NCBI GenBank assembly: GCA_023512835.1
Contig: CM042088.1
Span: 11,834,078 to 11,898,077, forward strand
Direction: 5' to 3'
DNA length: 64,000 bases
Source of the DNA: Taxillus chinensis
Lineage: Eukaryota; Streptophyta; Magnoliopsida; Santalales; Loranthaceae
The notes under the pieces are model-generated. The model was not told the origin of the DNA, ran no database searches, and saw nothing but the letters and a program-made list of their open reading frames with translations. Numbering within the stretch: position 1 is the stretch's first letter; every line of letters starts with the position of its first letter. Position numbers and translations under genes: made by a program. Positions 42,459 through 54,480 of the stretch are shown in pieces.

Positions 42459-45099
42459 TCTTGGACTCCATTTTGTCCGGGTTGGACATACTAACCCCAT
42501 GTTTTTCTATATACCATTATGCCCATGCCCTATACCATGTTCAACAGGTCCATAAATGGATACACATACAGGAATGGGGAAGCCCAAAATAGATAACCTT
42601 TGCTAAAAGTCTCTGAAGTACCCCAAGACCAATACCATGGGATAGAGGAGGAAATTTGGAGAATGACGCACTTGACTGAGGTCAATTCTGATGAAAAACG
42701 AAGAAGTTATGGCCAAAACAACTTTCGTTGGAAAAGGTCAAACCTGCCAAAAGACGGTCAATGCCCCTGGTCAAACTGCCTGGAAAAGTGACTATGCGAA
42801 ATTCTCCAAAACATCTATTTAAGCAAATATGGGTCTTCCTAAACAATCCCCGAAAGGTCGTCCATTTTCGCATTTTGGGTGGGGGTAAAAAAGTAATTAA
42901 AAGTTAAAAAAAAAACCTAACTCGTAGCCTCGAAGCCTCGAAGACTCGAAGCCCCGAAGCCTCGAAGCCTGTAAACCTCCGACCTTCGACCTGCCGACAC
43001 TTCGACTCGTAGACCTTCGACCCTTCGCCCCTTTGATCTCCGAGGAGTGACCCTTCGACCCTGCCAACACTTCGACCTGCCGACACTTTGACCCGTGGAC
43101 CTTCGACCCTTCGCCACTTCGATCTTCGACCCTTAACCTTCAAGGTTTGACATACGACCCATTGACCGTTGACCTTCGACTCACCAACCTTCGACCCTGT
43201 CGACACTTTGACCTGCCGACACTATGACCCTTTGACCTCTGACCTTCGCTGTTTGGTCTCTCTCGCTGGTTCTCTCGATGTTTACTCACGGGATGCGTTT
43301 TTATTTGCTGGCAATTGTCAGAGATGCTTTTCAACGCCTGTCAGACGCATGTGCTCACAAAAGAACAAAAAAGCAATCACAAACTACCCCATTTTACGCA
43401 CAGGTCATCCAACCACCAAACAAAGCATAGAATTTGGAAATTAATAATATTGGGATTAATAATACACCTGACAAAGCATTAAATGCAGCAATTAATGAGA
43501 TGCAGCTAACCCTTTTTAATCCAGCCTTCTGTCCACGCGAAAGAGAAGGGAGATTACGCCGAAGAAAAAACCCCTCTTGACTGCCATTTTCTCTTAGATT
43601 CATCCTAAGAAGCCTTTAACGCCTGCCCAGATCTTCACCAAAACCTTTTTCCCGAAAATCAAAAGCAAAAAAGCTCTTCTGCCATCTTCACACCCAGCTC
43701 CCTAATCCCAAGAAAAAAAAACAAAACACCTGGATAGCTTTCTGCCATTCTAAAAACAAAATCGCCCATCCTTCCCAACTTTTTCGTTCCAACTCTTTTT
43801 TTTCTTCTTCCCAGTAGAAGAAAGACACAAAAAAAAAACAACTCCAGTCTACCCTTTCTTTCTCTTTTTCTTACGTTTCCATCATAAAAACAAAAAAAAA
43901 TCCCAGCATACCTTGGCAGTCTCCACATTACGTCCTAGCTGATTGTTGCACTTGGCGCTGCTGGAATTTGGTGATTTGGGTGAGCACGCGTCTTTCGGTA
44001 CAAACAGAATATTTCAGACGACGTCCTGTGATAAAGCCCCATTCAAGCCAAAGTCAGTGTAATTTACATTTGTTGCTCAATTTTTTTCAGCTTATTTGTA
44101 TTTATATTTAATGTAATTTTAGTATTTTCCAGGTTTTCATTTTTTAGCTTATCTCTATATTTGATGTAATTTTTAGTATTTGTCATTGTATTTTCCTTCT
44201 TTGTATGTTGTACGTTGTAATATGTAAAATATAGTGGATACAAAAAAAACAGAGAGTACAAGGAGAGGCATAAAAAAAAAGAGAAGAAAAAGAAAAAAAA
44301 AGTGCTTTTATGTTTATTTATTTGTGTATAATCACACACTCCACGCTTGTTTATTTTAATGTATGTGTTTATTACTTTGATACGCATTTATGACTTTGGG
44401 TTTTCAAAATAAAACAAAAAAGGAGAAGCTTTCAAAAGTTAAAAACAAAAGAAAAAAAACAGAAAACATTTTTTTAACAAAAAAACACACAAAACAAAAG
44501 CAAAACAAAGCAAAACAAAAAAAACACGTTTTTAAAAAAAAAAAAAAAAAAAAACAACGAAACAAAAAAAAAACAAAAAAAACAAAAAACAAAAAAAACA
44601 AAAAAAAACAAAAGAACAAAACAAAAACAAAACAAAAACAAAAAAATAAAAACAAAAAAAACAAAAAAAAAAACAAAAGAACAAAACAAAAACAAAAAAA
44701 TAAAAATAAAAATTAGGATTTCATTTTCCACTCCAAACAAAAACTTTTAGGAGTCCCTTTAGAAATTTAGGGTAAATCAATTGAATAATAACTTTAACAA
44801 ATAACTTAGCCAAATAAACAGCCTAGACTTTCTAGGAAACCTAACCCAAGCACAGCAGTGACAATAAATAGAAAACCTCCTTTTCCAAAAGTAGATATCG
44901 AAAGGGCGCTGTAGGGGTGCTAATCCTTCCCTACCAACTCCCGAACCCTTCTCTGATAACGCAGACCACACTTTACACTACTCAAAGTAGAGGGTACCCA
45001 ACTGTACCCCAAAAACAGTTGGTGGCGACTCTAAATTTCTCACCATTGGTTTAGTTTGAGCTCACCCCAAACGGGCCCGGACGAAAACTAGTGATGACA
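42459..45099 (+). repeat. Element E 3' LTR (2641 bp)
   Basis: Begins TCTTGGACTCC, so the usual TG start is mutated to TC, and ends TGATGACA. Alignable with the A LTR throughout but with a much shorter GAAGC block and many changes. The hairpin plus TGGCGACTCT decamer is retained at 44998-45032. ORFs of Lys/Asn or Phe in 44390-44740 are homopolymer artefacts. Confidence 0.88.
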
Positions 45100-47256
45100 C
45101 ATACAATAAGTCAATTAGTCATACAGACATCACATCATAAATCGTATGAAATACAACTATCCACGGACCCATGTTTAGGATACAATACACAACAATACAG
45201 AAAACAATATTGTATCATACATCAGAGTAGTGGGCACGTCCTCCTGGAAGAAAGTCCTCCACTAGTCTTAGGTCACACCTGAAAAGGGTAAATAACAAGT
45301 AGGGGTGAGCGATAAGCTCAGTAGGTGACCCTAATACTCCATATCATGCAAACATATAAGTCTATACTATATGCTTAGTGTACTCGTGCACCGTGTAGTG
45401 TACACAATCATCAGGACACAACCTGCAAACAAACATCAGGTCCCAGCCTGCCCACACAGGACAACTTGTCCACGATCCTCCACAGGATCACAGCTTAGGG
45501 CACTCAGCCCTAGCTCAACGAGCTCAACAATTCACGAGCTCAATGGCTCAACACAATCCTCAACGGGATCTCAGCTCAGGGCACTTAGCCCTCGCTCCAA
45601 TTCCACAACCCAACATACCAATACCAATATGGCACTAAGGTTCACCATGCTCCCTTTACAACTGAAGCCAGTCTTAACAAATCGATCATCATTCCTTGAC
45701 CAAGGAAGGAGATACTCATAGAAGTTGTTTTCTTGAAATAAAAAGTCCCGGTATTGGGTCTGCATATCATAACTAAGATAATCTGATTTTTAGGAATTTT
45801 TCTGAGATGTCTAACCACAGTTTTCAAAAATTCACCTCTACGAAAAACTGGATTTTTTCGAGATTTTACACTAAATCCCAATTTTCACATTTTAAAGGAG
45901 TGAGAATTTAATTTTCTTGTATTTTTCTTTGAATTCGAAACGGGGGTATTTCGCTATTTACATTGTAACTTAAGTATAATTGTGGAGAGACTTAAAGGTT
46001 ACAATGTAAATCGGTCCAGTCCAGTATAGCTGCACTGGCTCGAAGCTGCAGAAGTGCCTGACTCGTATCTGCAGGACTGCGATTTGTTGCTGCGGAACCA
46101 CGACTCGTAGCTGCGGAATTGTGGCCTCAAAAACTTGAAGCTGCGACGTGCGACCTTCGACCTTCGACTACGAATCTTCGACCCTACGACTACGGGTCTA
46201 CAGGTCTTCGACCCTAAGACTACGGGTCTACGGATCTATGGATCTTCGACCCTATGGCCCAGAATCTTTGACCCTTCGACCCAAATCTTCGGGTCTTCGT
46301 CCTTTCAACCCAATAGTTCGCCCAGGGTACTGTTCATCGTCGTTTTTGCCTATTCTTCATCTAGAATCAACCCAGGGACCCCCAGATGCTCACAAACACA
46401 CGTTTTACGCAACAAACTACAATATCTTCCTCAAAACGCGTCCTGAATGCCTCTAAATCACACAGTAACAATAGAAATACACACATAATTGCAGATTTTT
46501 AGAAATTTAGATCTAAATCCAGGTTTCCAGGGTTGACTTCTCAACCCTCATGGAATACGCAGTTAAACAACTCCAAATCACAGAAACGCATATCCAAACT
46601 GATATAAATAAGTTCTTAACCACAAATCTTATGTTAAACCATTAGATCTAACCCAAAATTGGATTTCCCCCAAAACCTAGGGTTCATACTAAATTCCATA
46701 AATCATGACAAATTCGTGCCTAACAAAGACAGAATCAAGATAAGAAGTTCAAGGACACCTACCTGGAGTAATTCTTTGAGCTCCACGAACCCAAATCGCT
46801 CCAAATCGCCAAGGCTTCAAGCTTCCAAGCTCTCTCTCTCAAATGCATAAACGTGATAGTGTAAAATAAAAGCTCTTACTTTTCATTCTATTTAGATTTC
46901 TACCAATCATTGACCACTAATTGACCTAGTCAATAATTGACCCAGTCAATAATTGACCTCCCAACACAATAATCGACCTCCAAGGTCCCGAACTCCAAAT
47001 TGAGTGAAATTACAGTTAAAATGCTCAAAATGACGAGCACAACACTATTTAAATATTATCACACTCAAATGACCGCTTAAATGCAAAGTGAATCGATAAA
47101 CCCCGAAAAGTTAACAATCGGGCCACTCGGGGCCCCAACCCGGAATCGGTCCTAAGTACTGTCAAAATTCTCACATCGACGACTACACTACGTCTAGGTA
47201 GTTGCATTCCCATAGAATGGCTATCTCTCAATACTACTCAAATACGAGTCTTTACA
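45100..47256 (-). repeat. Element F: minus-strand Tekay-like LTR, cut by element E
   Basis: Reads as the reverse complement of the B LTR from about its base 2000 back to its start (plus-strand end CGAGTCTTTACA at 47251-47256). The missing LTR tail (about 330 bp) should lie left of E outside the window. No internal region follows on the right, so it is a solo LTR or a truncated element. Contains CTTCGACC/CTACGACTACGG microrepeats (46130-46320). Confidence 0.85.
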
Positions 47257-47842
47257 TCAACGCTGCCAACCCCTTCTCCCATCGCATCGCTGCCCCTCTT
47301 CCCCCCATCGTGCGGTCGGGTGCTATAGGCACGCAAGGTTAAATGTCGCTAGGTTTTGAAGGCTTAATTTGGAAAAATAAAATTAAGCAATAAATAGCTA
47401 AATACACTAATGGAGATACTATTAGCCAAAGCAAATTTTATTTAGCTATTTATTACTTTAGCTAATGAAATATAACTATTGCTATTGGAGATACCCTTAA
47501 AGGAGCTTGGAGGGACATGCCTAATTAATATGGTCCTTTATGAGCATTTAAATACTGGGGATAATCAGTTGTGGTGTAAGTGTGCATGCATTGGTAGGCA
47601 CTAGTTTGCATTGAGAATGTAAAATCTGATTTGGCATGCTATATAGTATGCGATGAACTGTGTGACAGTATATGTGTGTGCCTGTATGTTATATGCTGTG
47701 CTTGTTTTTTTGTTTCATGTGATGAGGTATGGGAATTGAATAGTGTTTTCCCTTGTGTAGTGAGTATGTCGCCGAGGAGAGTAATGTCTGCATATGGAGT
47801 AGTTAGTGATGAGTCCTTTATTCATGTGGGGCCGAATGCGGG
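47257..47842. other. Unassigned 586-bp segment
   Basis: No gene or recognised element. Holds an inverted repeat AATAAATAGCTAAAT (47389-47403) / ATTTAGCTATTTATT (47440-47454) within an AT-rich stretch, with GGAGATAC at 47412 and 47487, which recalls a small non-autonomous DNA element, but terminal repeats and target duplication are not clear. Confidence 0.4.
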
Positions 47843-48518
47843 TGTCACGCCCCGAATTTCCGACCCGCAGAAACCGCTTAGTGAATCTCCATGCCCGCAC
47901 CCGAAGGGACAAGGGATTAGTGAGAACACTGGGAAAGGGACCTTAGCATGGGTGTTGTCCCTAATCCATACCATACACAACACACGAATATAGAAATCTC
48001 ATTTCAATCCACAATACAAACACACATACACACATACGGTACACAATAAAGATATATACACATACCATATAAGGCTCTCACCACCTCCCTCCTTTAGGAT
48101 TGTTCGTCCTCGAACAACTCTGGGTAATACTCCCGCATCTCCACCTCGCGTTCCCATGTCTCCTCCTCCATGCCACAGTGTCTCCATAAGACACGAACTA
48201 AAGGGATAACTTTGCCTCGCAAAAGCTTCTCCCGCCTGTCCAATACCCGAATAGGAATCTCAATAATAGAGATATCCTCAGCAACATTCATATCACTCCA
48301 ATCAATCACATGAGCTAGGTCTGGATGATATTTCCGCAACTATGACACGTGGAACACACTGTGAACCCTACTCAATCGTGGCGGAAGAGCCAATCGATAT
48401 GCCATAGGACAAACCCGGTCCAAAATCTCAAAAGGGCTAATGAATCTCAGCGATAGCTTGGAGCCTTTCCCAAACCGTCGATGTCCATTCCTTGGGGACA
48501 CACGGAGAAATACATTAT
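47843..48518 (-). mobile_element. Element G: minus-strand chromovirus scrap (LTR end and pol C-terminus)
   Basis: Starts (plus strand) at TGTCACGCCCCGAATTTCC, the inverted end of a D-like LTR, keeps only about 200 bp of it, then passes into the inverted 3' end of pol. The minus-strand frame 48339-48094 reads HVIDWSDMNVAEDISIIEIP and VLWRHCGMEEETWEREVEMR, a chromodomain tail. It is cut at 48519 by a copia LTR. Confidence 0.75.
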
Positions 48519-49081
48519 TGTTGGATCAACCCCAGAATTTGGATGATGTTGATAAAACCCTATGTAATTTGATTTGAGACTTTGGTTGTTTTTATCTTAA
48601 GTTATTGCAAAAGATATAATCTTAATCTGGACCTACACTCGTGAGAACAAAGCTAAAGGACAGGATATATAATCCTGATCCAGATGAGAGTAAGTGTCGT
48701 CAAACACTTGGTATATAACCAAGTCTCTCCTTCATACGGAATAAGGATCATTCGTGCGGATTAAACATTTAATGCCACAGACTAAGGAAACTGCACCTAA
48801 CACCTTAAATGGGCCAAGTCAAATAGATGCGGAGTAAGAATCCTAGTCTACAAGTCGCACGGAGTAAGACACAATTATCGCGGAGTAAAAGGCTAAGTCT
48901 TCCACTCAAGTGGACTAACGAAAAGAAGACACGGAGTAAGAAATCCGAGTCTTCCATACATGCGGAGTAAGGAATGGCTTGTGCGGAATAAGGACCCGAG
49001 TCTTTATTCATACGGAGTAAGGAATCTGAACCTGTTACTCATACGGAGTAAGTGTTGGTCCCTTGGAGCCAAGAGGGGGGA
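48519..49081 (+). mobile_element. Element H: copia LTR fragments, one inverted
   Basis: 48519-49052 begins TGTTGGATCAACCCCAGAATTTGG-like and follows the C LTR at perhaps 75 percent identity, with the CGGAGTAAGG array, then stops mid-LTR. 49053-49081 (TGTTGGTCCC, later AAGAGGGGGG) is the reverse complement of a copia LTR end, followed directly by the minus-strand LTR of element I. This is a partial LTR joined to an inverted LTR end. Confidence 0.7.
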
Positions 49082-51569
49082 TGTCACGCCCCCGAATTCT
49101 AGGGAACTCGAAACCGGGTACATGACTTCCCCTTGCCCGCACCCAATAGGTCAAGGGGTTGGTGACTAGCACCAATGGAGACTACACCGCGGGTGCTGTC
49201 TCAAATATACAACCCTGTACAGTCATACATCAAGGGTAATCCTGTACTTTCCCATATATCATCATGCATACAATGAGTCAAACAGTCATACAGACATCAC
49301 ATCACAAACAGTATGCAAATACAACTGTCCACAGACTCATGTCCGGGATATCACATAAAATAATACAGAATATAATACTGTATCATACATCAGAGTAGTG
49401 GGCGTTCTCCTGGAAGAAAGTCCTCCACTAGTCTCGGGTCACACCTGAAAAAGGTAAACAACAAGTAGGGGTGAGCGACAAGCTCAGTAGGTGATCCCAA
49501 CACTCCATATCATGCAAACATACAAGTCTATACTACATACTCTGTGTAGTGTGCACAATCATCAGGACTCAGCCTGCAAACAAACATCAAGACCCAGCCT
49601 GCCCACACAGGACAGCTTGTCCACGATCCTCCACGGGATCCTAGCTCAGGGCACTCAGCCCTAGCTCCACGAGCTCAACGGCTCAACTGAGGCCTTAGCC
49701 TGTCCACAGTGCAATATGCCCGGCCACAGTCGCCACACAAGCCTGCCATCGGCGCATATGCCTGCCACATCAACCACATAGCACCATCGGTGCATCACGG
49801 TGAGAACCCAACAAGTCATATAGCCTAAGCCCCAATCTCTCAAACCAACATACCAACACCAATATGGTCTTAAGGTATACAACACTCCCTTTAAAACTGT
49901 AGCCAATCTTCACCAGTCGATCCTCATTCCTTGACTAAGGAAGGAGATACCCATAGGAGTTGATTTCTTGAAATAAAAAGTCTCGACATTGGGTTCTCAC
50001 ATCATAACTAAGATAATTTGATTTTTGGGGATTTTTCTGAGATTTCTAACCCCACTTTCCAAAAATTCACCTCTACGAAAAACTGGATTTTTCCGAGATT
50101 TTACACTAAATCCCAATTTTCACATTTTGAAAGAGTGAGAATTAATTTTTCTAGCATTTTTCTTTGAATCCAAAAGGGGGGTATTTCGTTATTTACATTG
50201 TAACTTAATACTTAAATGTGTAGATGGGTATAGGTTGCAATGTAAATAGTCCAGTCTAGTGTCCAGTTACATTGTTGGACCTGCGAATCGTAGCACAGAA
50301 CTGTAGCGCACCTCATAGACTCGTAGCTGGAGCTGCGACTCGTAGCTACATAGCGCGCCTCGAAGACTCGAAGCGGGTCTTTGATCTTCGACCTTCGGAC
50401 TACGAACTTCGACCTCCGAACTACGGGTCTACGAACTACGACCCTACGAACTACGAACCTTCGAGCTATGAACTACGAGTCTACGAACTACGACCCTACG
50501 AACTACGAACCTTCGACCTACGAACTACGGGTCTACGAACTACGACCCTACGACCCTGGATCTTCGACCCTTCGACCCAGAACTTCGGATCTTCGTTATT
50601 TCGACCCAGTAATTCGCCCAGGGTACTGTTCATCGTCGTTTTTGCCTGTTCTTCGTCTGGAATCAACCCAGCAACCCCCAGACACGCACAAACATGCATT
50701 CTACGCAACAGACTACGATATCTACCTCAAAATGCGTCCTGAACGCCTCTAAATCGCACAGATAACAGCAGAAACATGCATTAAATTTCAGATTTCCAGA
50801 AATCTAGATCTAAATCCAGATTTCCATGGTTGACTTCTCAACTCTCATGGAATATGCAATTAAATAGCCCCAGATCACAGAAACACATATTAAAACTGAT
50901 ATAAAACAGTTCTTAACCACAGATCTTATGCTAAACCATTAGATCTAACCCAAAATTTGATTTCCCCAAAACCTAGGGTTCATGCTTAATTTCATAAATC
51001 ATGACAAATTCGTGCATACCAAGGATAGAATCAAGATAAGAAGTTTACGAACACCTACTTGGAGTGATTCTTTGAGCTCCACGAACCCATATCGCCCCAA
51101 ATCGCCAAGGCATCAAGCTCCACGCTCTCTCTCTCTCTCTCTCTCTCAAACGCACAAACGTGATAGCGTAAAGTGAAAGCATCTTCTTTTTTTTTCCTGT
51201 TATTTATATTTCTACCAGTCATTGACCAATAACTGACCTAGTCAATCATTGACCTAGTCAATAATTGACCTCCCCACCCAATAATTGACCTCCAAGGTCC
51301 CGAACTCCAAATTGAGTCAAATTAAAGTCAAAACACTCGAAATGACGAGCACAACACTAAGCAGATATTATTACACCCAAATGACCGCCGAAACGCAAAG
51401 TCAATTAATAAACCCCGAAAAGTCAATAATCGGGTCAAATGGGGCCCTGACAAGAAATCGGGCCCAGGTACAGTCAAATTGCTCACATCAACGACTACAC
51501 TACCGTCCAGATAGTTGCATTCCCATAGAATGGCTATAACTCAAAACTACCCAAATACGAGTCTTTACA
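49082..51569 (-). repeat. Element I 3' LTR (2488 bp)
   Basis: Plus strand runs TGTCACGCCCCC...CGAGTCTTTACA; the minus strand begins TGTAAAGACTCG like the B LTR. Minus-strand TATAAATA at 51201-51208. Internal microrepeats of CTACGAACTACG and CCTTCGACC (50340-50600) sit where B has its GTAGTCCGG block. The PPT is TTCTCCCCACCTT (51570-51583, inverted). Confidence 0.9.
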
Positions 51570-51583
51570 TTCTCCCCACCTTA

Positions 51584-51834
51584 GGACTTTTTGTCCTCGA
51601 AAATAAAACACATGCCCAAAGGACATAGCAAAATTCAAGCTCAATGTCCCAACAACAAAACATAAAACATGATCACCGATCACACATGTGCAATGCAACT
51701 CGTAACAGGCCAAAAGGGCTAACAAAATCCAACAACAACAAGCTAAACCATATCTTAAACAACATATGCAAAATAAATGCATAAAACATAACTCATACCT
51801 TAGGGAAGGTCCTCACATCCTCCCTACCTCAGGA
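51584..51834 (-). other. Element I 3' spacer
   Basis: Non-coding, counterpart of 22943-23203 in B. The second PPT-like block is at the right end (CCTCCCTACCTCAGG near 51818). Confidence 0.7.
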
Positions 51835-52326
51835 CTGATCGTCCTCGAACAGCTCAGGATGAAGAACCCGTATCTGGCTCTCTTTCTCCCAAGTCTGCTC
51901 CTCCATGCCTCGGTGTTGCCATAACACCCGAACTAGTAGGATCGTCTTGCCCCGCAAGACCTGGTCCCGCCTGTCCAAAATCTATGCCGGCATCTCAACA
52001 ACGGCACCATCATCAGCCAAGTCTATCTCGCGATAGTCCAACACATGAGAAGGATCAGGGTGATACCGCCTCAACTGAGACACATGAAACACATCATGTA
52101 CTCATGCTAACTCTGGTGGCAAAGCTAATCGGTAAGCCACTGCACCCACACCCAAACCTCCGATGCCCTCGACGCGGTGAAACCCACAAAAATACACAGT
52201 CACCCACCTCAAACTGCAAAGGTTGACACCTCAGGTCCGCGTAGGACTTTTGCCTACTCTGCACAGTCAACATCCGCTGTCGAATCAACGACACTATCTC
52301 CGTGGTCTCTCGAACCATATCGGGAC
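51835..52326 (-). pseudogene. pol: Integrase C-terminus and chromodomain of element I
   Basis: Minus strand: VRETTEIVSLIRQRMLTVQS, YADLRCQPLQFEVGDCVF, VSPRRGHRRFG, then a loss of about 20 residues relative to B near 52150, then sequence equivalent to the HDVFHVSQLRRYHPDPSH part of B and the ILDRR/VLWRH chromodomain tail near 51880-51965. It ends at the D insertion (52327) and resumes at 61584. Confidence 0.8.
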
Positions 52327-53756
52327 GTCCGATTTCCTTCCACTTTGGAAAAGGAGTAGTGACCGCCCATGCCCGCACCCGAAGGGACAAGGGGTTGGTG
52401 CAAGCACCTTAAAAGGACCTCTAGCACGGGTGCTGTCCCAAACCCGCATAATCGGGCCAACATGCCAAGGGGCATGCTCCGCTCCCAAATCATGCACACA
52501 AACACAACTTGAATAACAACACCTCATTTTATTTCATTTCAAAGGCTAAATGTTTATTACAACCCGGTCGGGGAAAAACCCCTATAAAGCCATAAATAAA
52601 ACCAAACCAAAATCCAAACACATAAAACCAAAGTACAACAAGGAAATAATATAAAACTTTCGGCCTCGGGGGCCTAGCTCCTCGGCCTTCACCTACCGCT
52701 GTAAACCCCCGCAAAAGAATCGGTTTATAGGAGGGGTGAGCAAACCACGGCTCGGAGGGATCCGGTCTCCCCGGACCCGTCCCATCGTACAACATGCATG
52801 ATATGTGTATGCTTGTGCTCGTGTCGTGCCTAAGGCTAAAGCGAAGAAACATCACCCAAGAAACACTCTTTACCCGAACCCGCACCGAAGGGCAAGGACA
52901 CCCCGCCACCACGGCGACATGACATACCACATTCGAGGCGAATGTTGCATGGACACCAATGCAACATTTTCCACCCGAGTCGATATGGTCAACCACCTCC
53001 TCGGGCGCCATATCTACCCTCGGGAATGGGTGTAGACTTAGCCCACCGTCGTGAGTGCTACACCGAGACTCGGGACCACGTCCTGGCCAAATCTCAAAGG
53101 GGTCCGCATTGTGCCTGGCCCAAATCTCGGCTCGGTCTCAAGCGGACCAACGAACGACGATAACATTACATCTCAACATGTAAGCTCGAAGACATTTACA
53201 CTTTATCTCGAAGGACTAACATGGTCGGATACAAGCCACACACATCAGCCTCACGGGCTTAAAATCAAATACAAATCAAGCACGAGACACACCGGTCGCA
53301 CGGGCATATCATTGAACACCCATATACCAGGTCTCACGGGCATTATATTGAATACATGGCATGCGGGCCTCACGGACATTTCATCAAACACATAGTGTGC
53401 GGGCCTCGCGGACATTTCATCAAACACATAGTGGGCATAAACAAACCCGAGAAAAAATCCTCGGGCCAAATTAACATCGAATCAACAAAACATGCCATTA
53501 AGGCCAACATCCATATAGGAGATCACACCTATATGGATTTACATATATATATAGGTGTATATCCTAAAACGAGAGGGGAGTTAGGAAGAACATAAATCCC
53601 TACCTCAGGCTCTTGTCCTATCCTCTACGCTAGACACCTTCCAACGACGCGAACCACCACGGCAACGGCCCGGAGATCCTCTCTCTCTCTCTCTCTCTCT
53701 CTCGGCGAGCACTGCAAGAGGAAGAACACAAGAACCCTAAATTCAAACTCAAGCCC

Positions 53757-53768
53757 TCCTTATATAGA
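53757..53768 (-). promoter_or_regulatory. TATA box of element D LTR
   Basis: Minus strand TCTATATAAGG. It is about 510 bp into the LTR, downstream of the G-box cluster, and followed by a GA-repeat leader. The second copy is at 61063-61073. Confidence 0.65.
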
Positions 53769-53964
53769 CACTACCCACATCAAAACGACGTAGTTTTGAT
53801 TAAGTAAACCCAGGATCAAAACGACGTAGTTTTGATCACACAAGTTAGCACCTTTCCGCACCCATATAGGCCAAAATACTCGGATTTCAACATGGTCCTT
53901 TGGAGAAAGATCATTAGAATGTCAAAACCAAGGGAACCATGCAAAAATATGGCTGCACGCCAAT

Positions 53965-53993
53965 TTGCACGTGAATTCCCAATTCACGTGCAA
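53965..53993. promoter_or_regulatory. G-box palindrome in element D LTR U3
   Basis: TTGCACGTGAATT, three C, then the exact inverse: 13-bp arms each with CACGTG. Further CACGTG sites lie near 54068, 54088 and 54172, so U3 has at least five. The second LTR copy has the same palindrome at 61271-61299. CACGTG is the plant G-box bound by bHLH and bZIP factors; use here is inference. Confidence 0.65.
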
Positions 53994-54275
53994 CTCCAAA
54001 TGGACTCCAAATGCTCTCAAACTTCACCCCTAGCCTCCTTGCATCATTTAGAAGACAATCACACTTGCACGTGAATTGGACCCATATCACGTGCACCTCA
54101 CATACACGTCCGTTTGGCCTGAAACTTCTGTGGTAGATAGAGGACATCATTCTAAGCATCTTTCCTTTTGCACGTGAATTCATTTGAGCCCATTCACTAG
54201 GTCAAAATCTAGAAAAACTCTACTCGAAGGCAAAGCGTGACTAACCGTGACTAACTTAAGGTACGGGTCCTTACA

Positions 54276-54480
54276 TCCTCTCCCCCTTAAGACTTTTCGT
54301 CCTCGAAAAGAAAAGGTGGAATGAAAGACATCAATCACAACCAAAGCATAGGCCTCTAACACCCTCTAGCACAAATTAATACACAACAAATCACAAATTA
54401 TTTCACACATTTATACACTCTACATGGTCATACTAGTTGGGCAAGTACCGATTATGTTAAGTTTGATGCTTGCCCTCCTC
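54276..54480 (-). other. Element D PPT and 3' spacer
   Basis: The PPT on the minus strand is CTTAAGGGGGAGAGGA (54291-54276), next to the LTR. The rest is AT-rich without a gene. Confidence 0.75.

Larger units (their letters stand above)
16394..45099 (+). mobile_element. Element E: older Ogre-like element, host of A, B and C
   Basis: Three segments (16394-18281, 25541-29971, 42396-45099) align in order with A from 7345 to 16393 once B and C are removed. The 5' half (LTR, ORF1, gag, protease) is missing here and is expected left of element A, outside the window. Its 3' LTR is shorter and clearly more diverged from the two A LTRs than they are from each other, so E is older or a sister family. 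Its right end at 45099 abuts a minus-strand Tekay-like LTR. Confidence 0.85.
52327..54275 (-). repeat. Element D 3' LTR
   Basis: The minus strand starts TGTAAGGACCCG at 54275. The distal end reads GTCCGATTTCC where the other copy has TGTCACGCCCCCGATTTCC, a loss of about 8-10 bases. It contains the G-box palindrome, TATA box, CT repeat (53682-53702) and a 36-bp duplicated unit GGCCTCACGGACATTTCATC near 53369-53440. Confidence 0.88.

Noticed and set aside
44390..44740. Lys/Asn-rich and Phe-rich frames (also 180-555 and 15694-15897)
   Set aside because: Homopolymer A/T tracts of the LTR; low complexity and not conserved in length.
47631..47993. 120-residue Cys-rich frame beginning MACYIVCDEL
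   Set aside because: It crosses from unassigned DNA into the inverted LTR scrap G, so it is chance; no homologous frame is seen elsewhere in the window.
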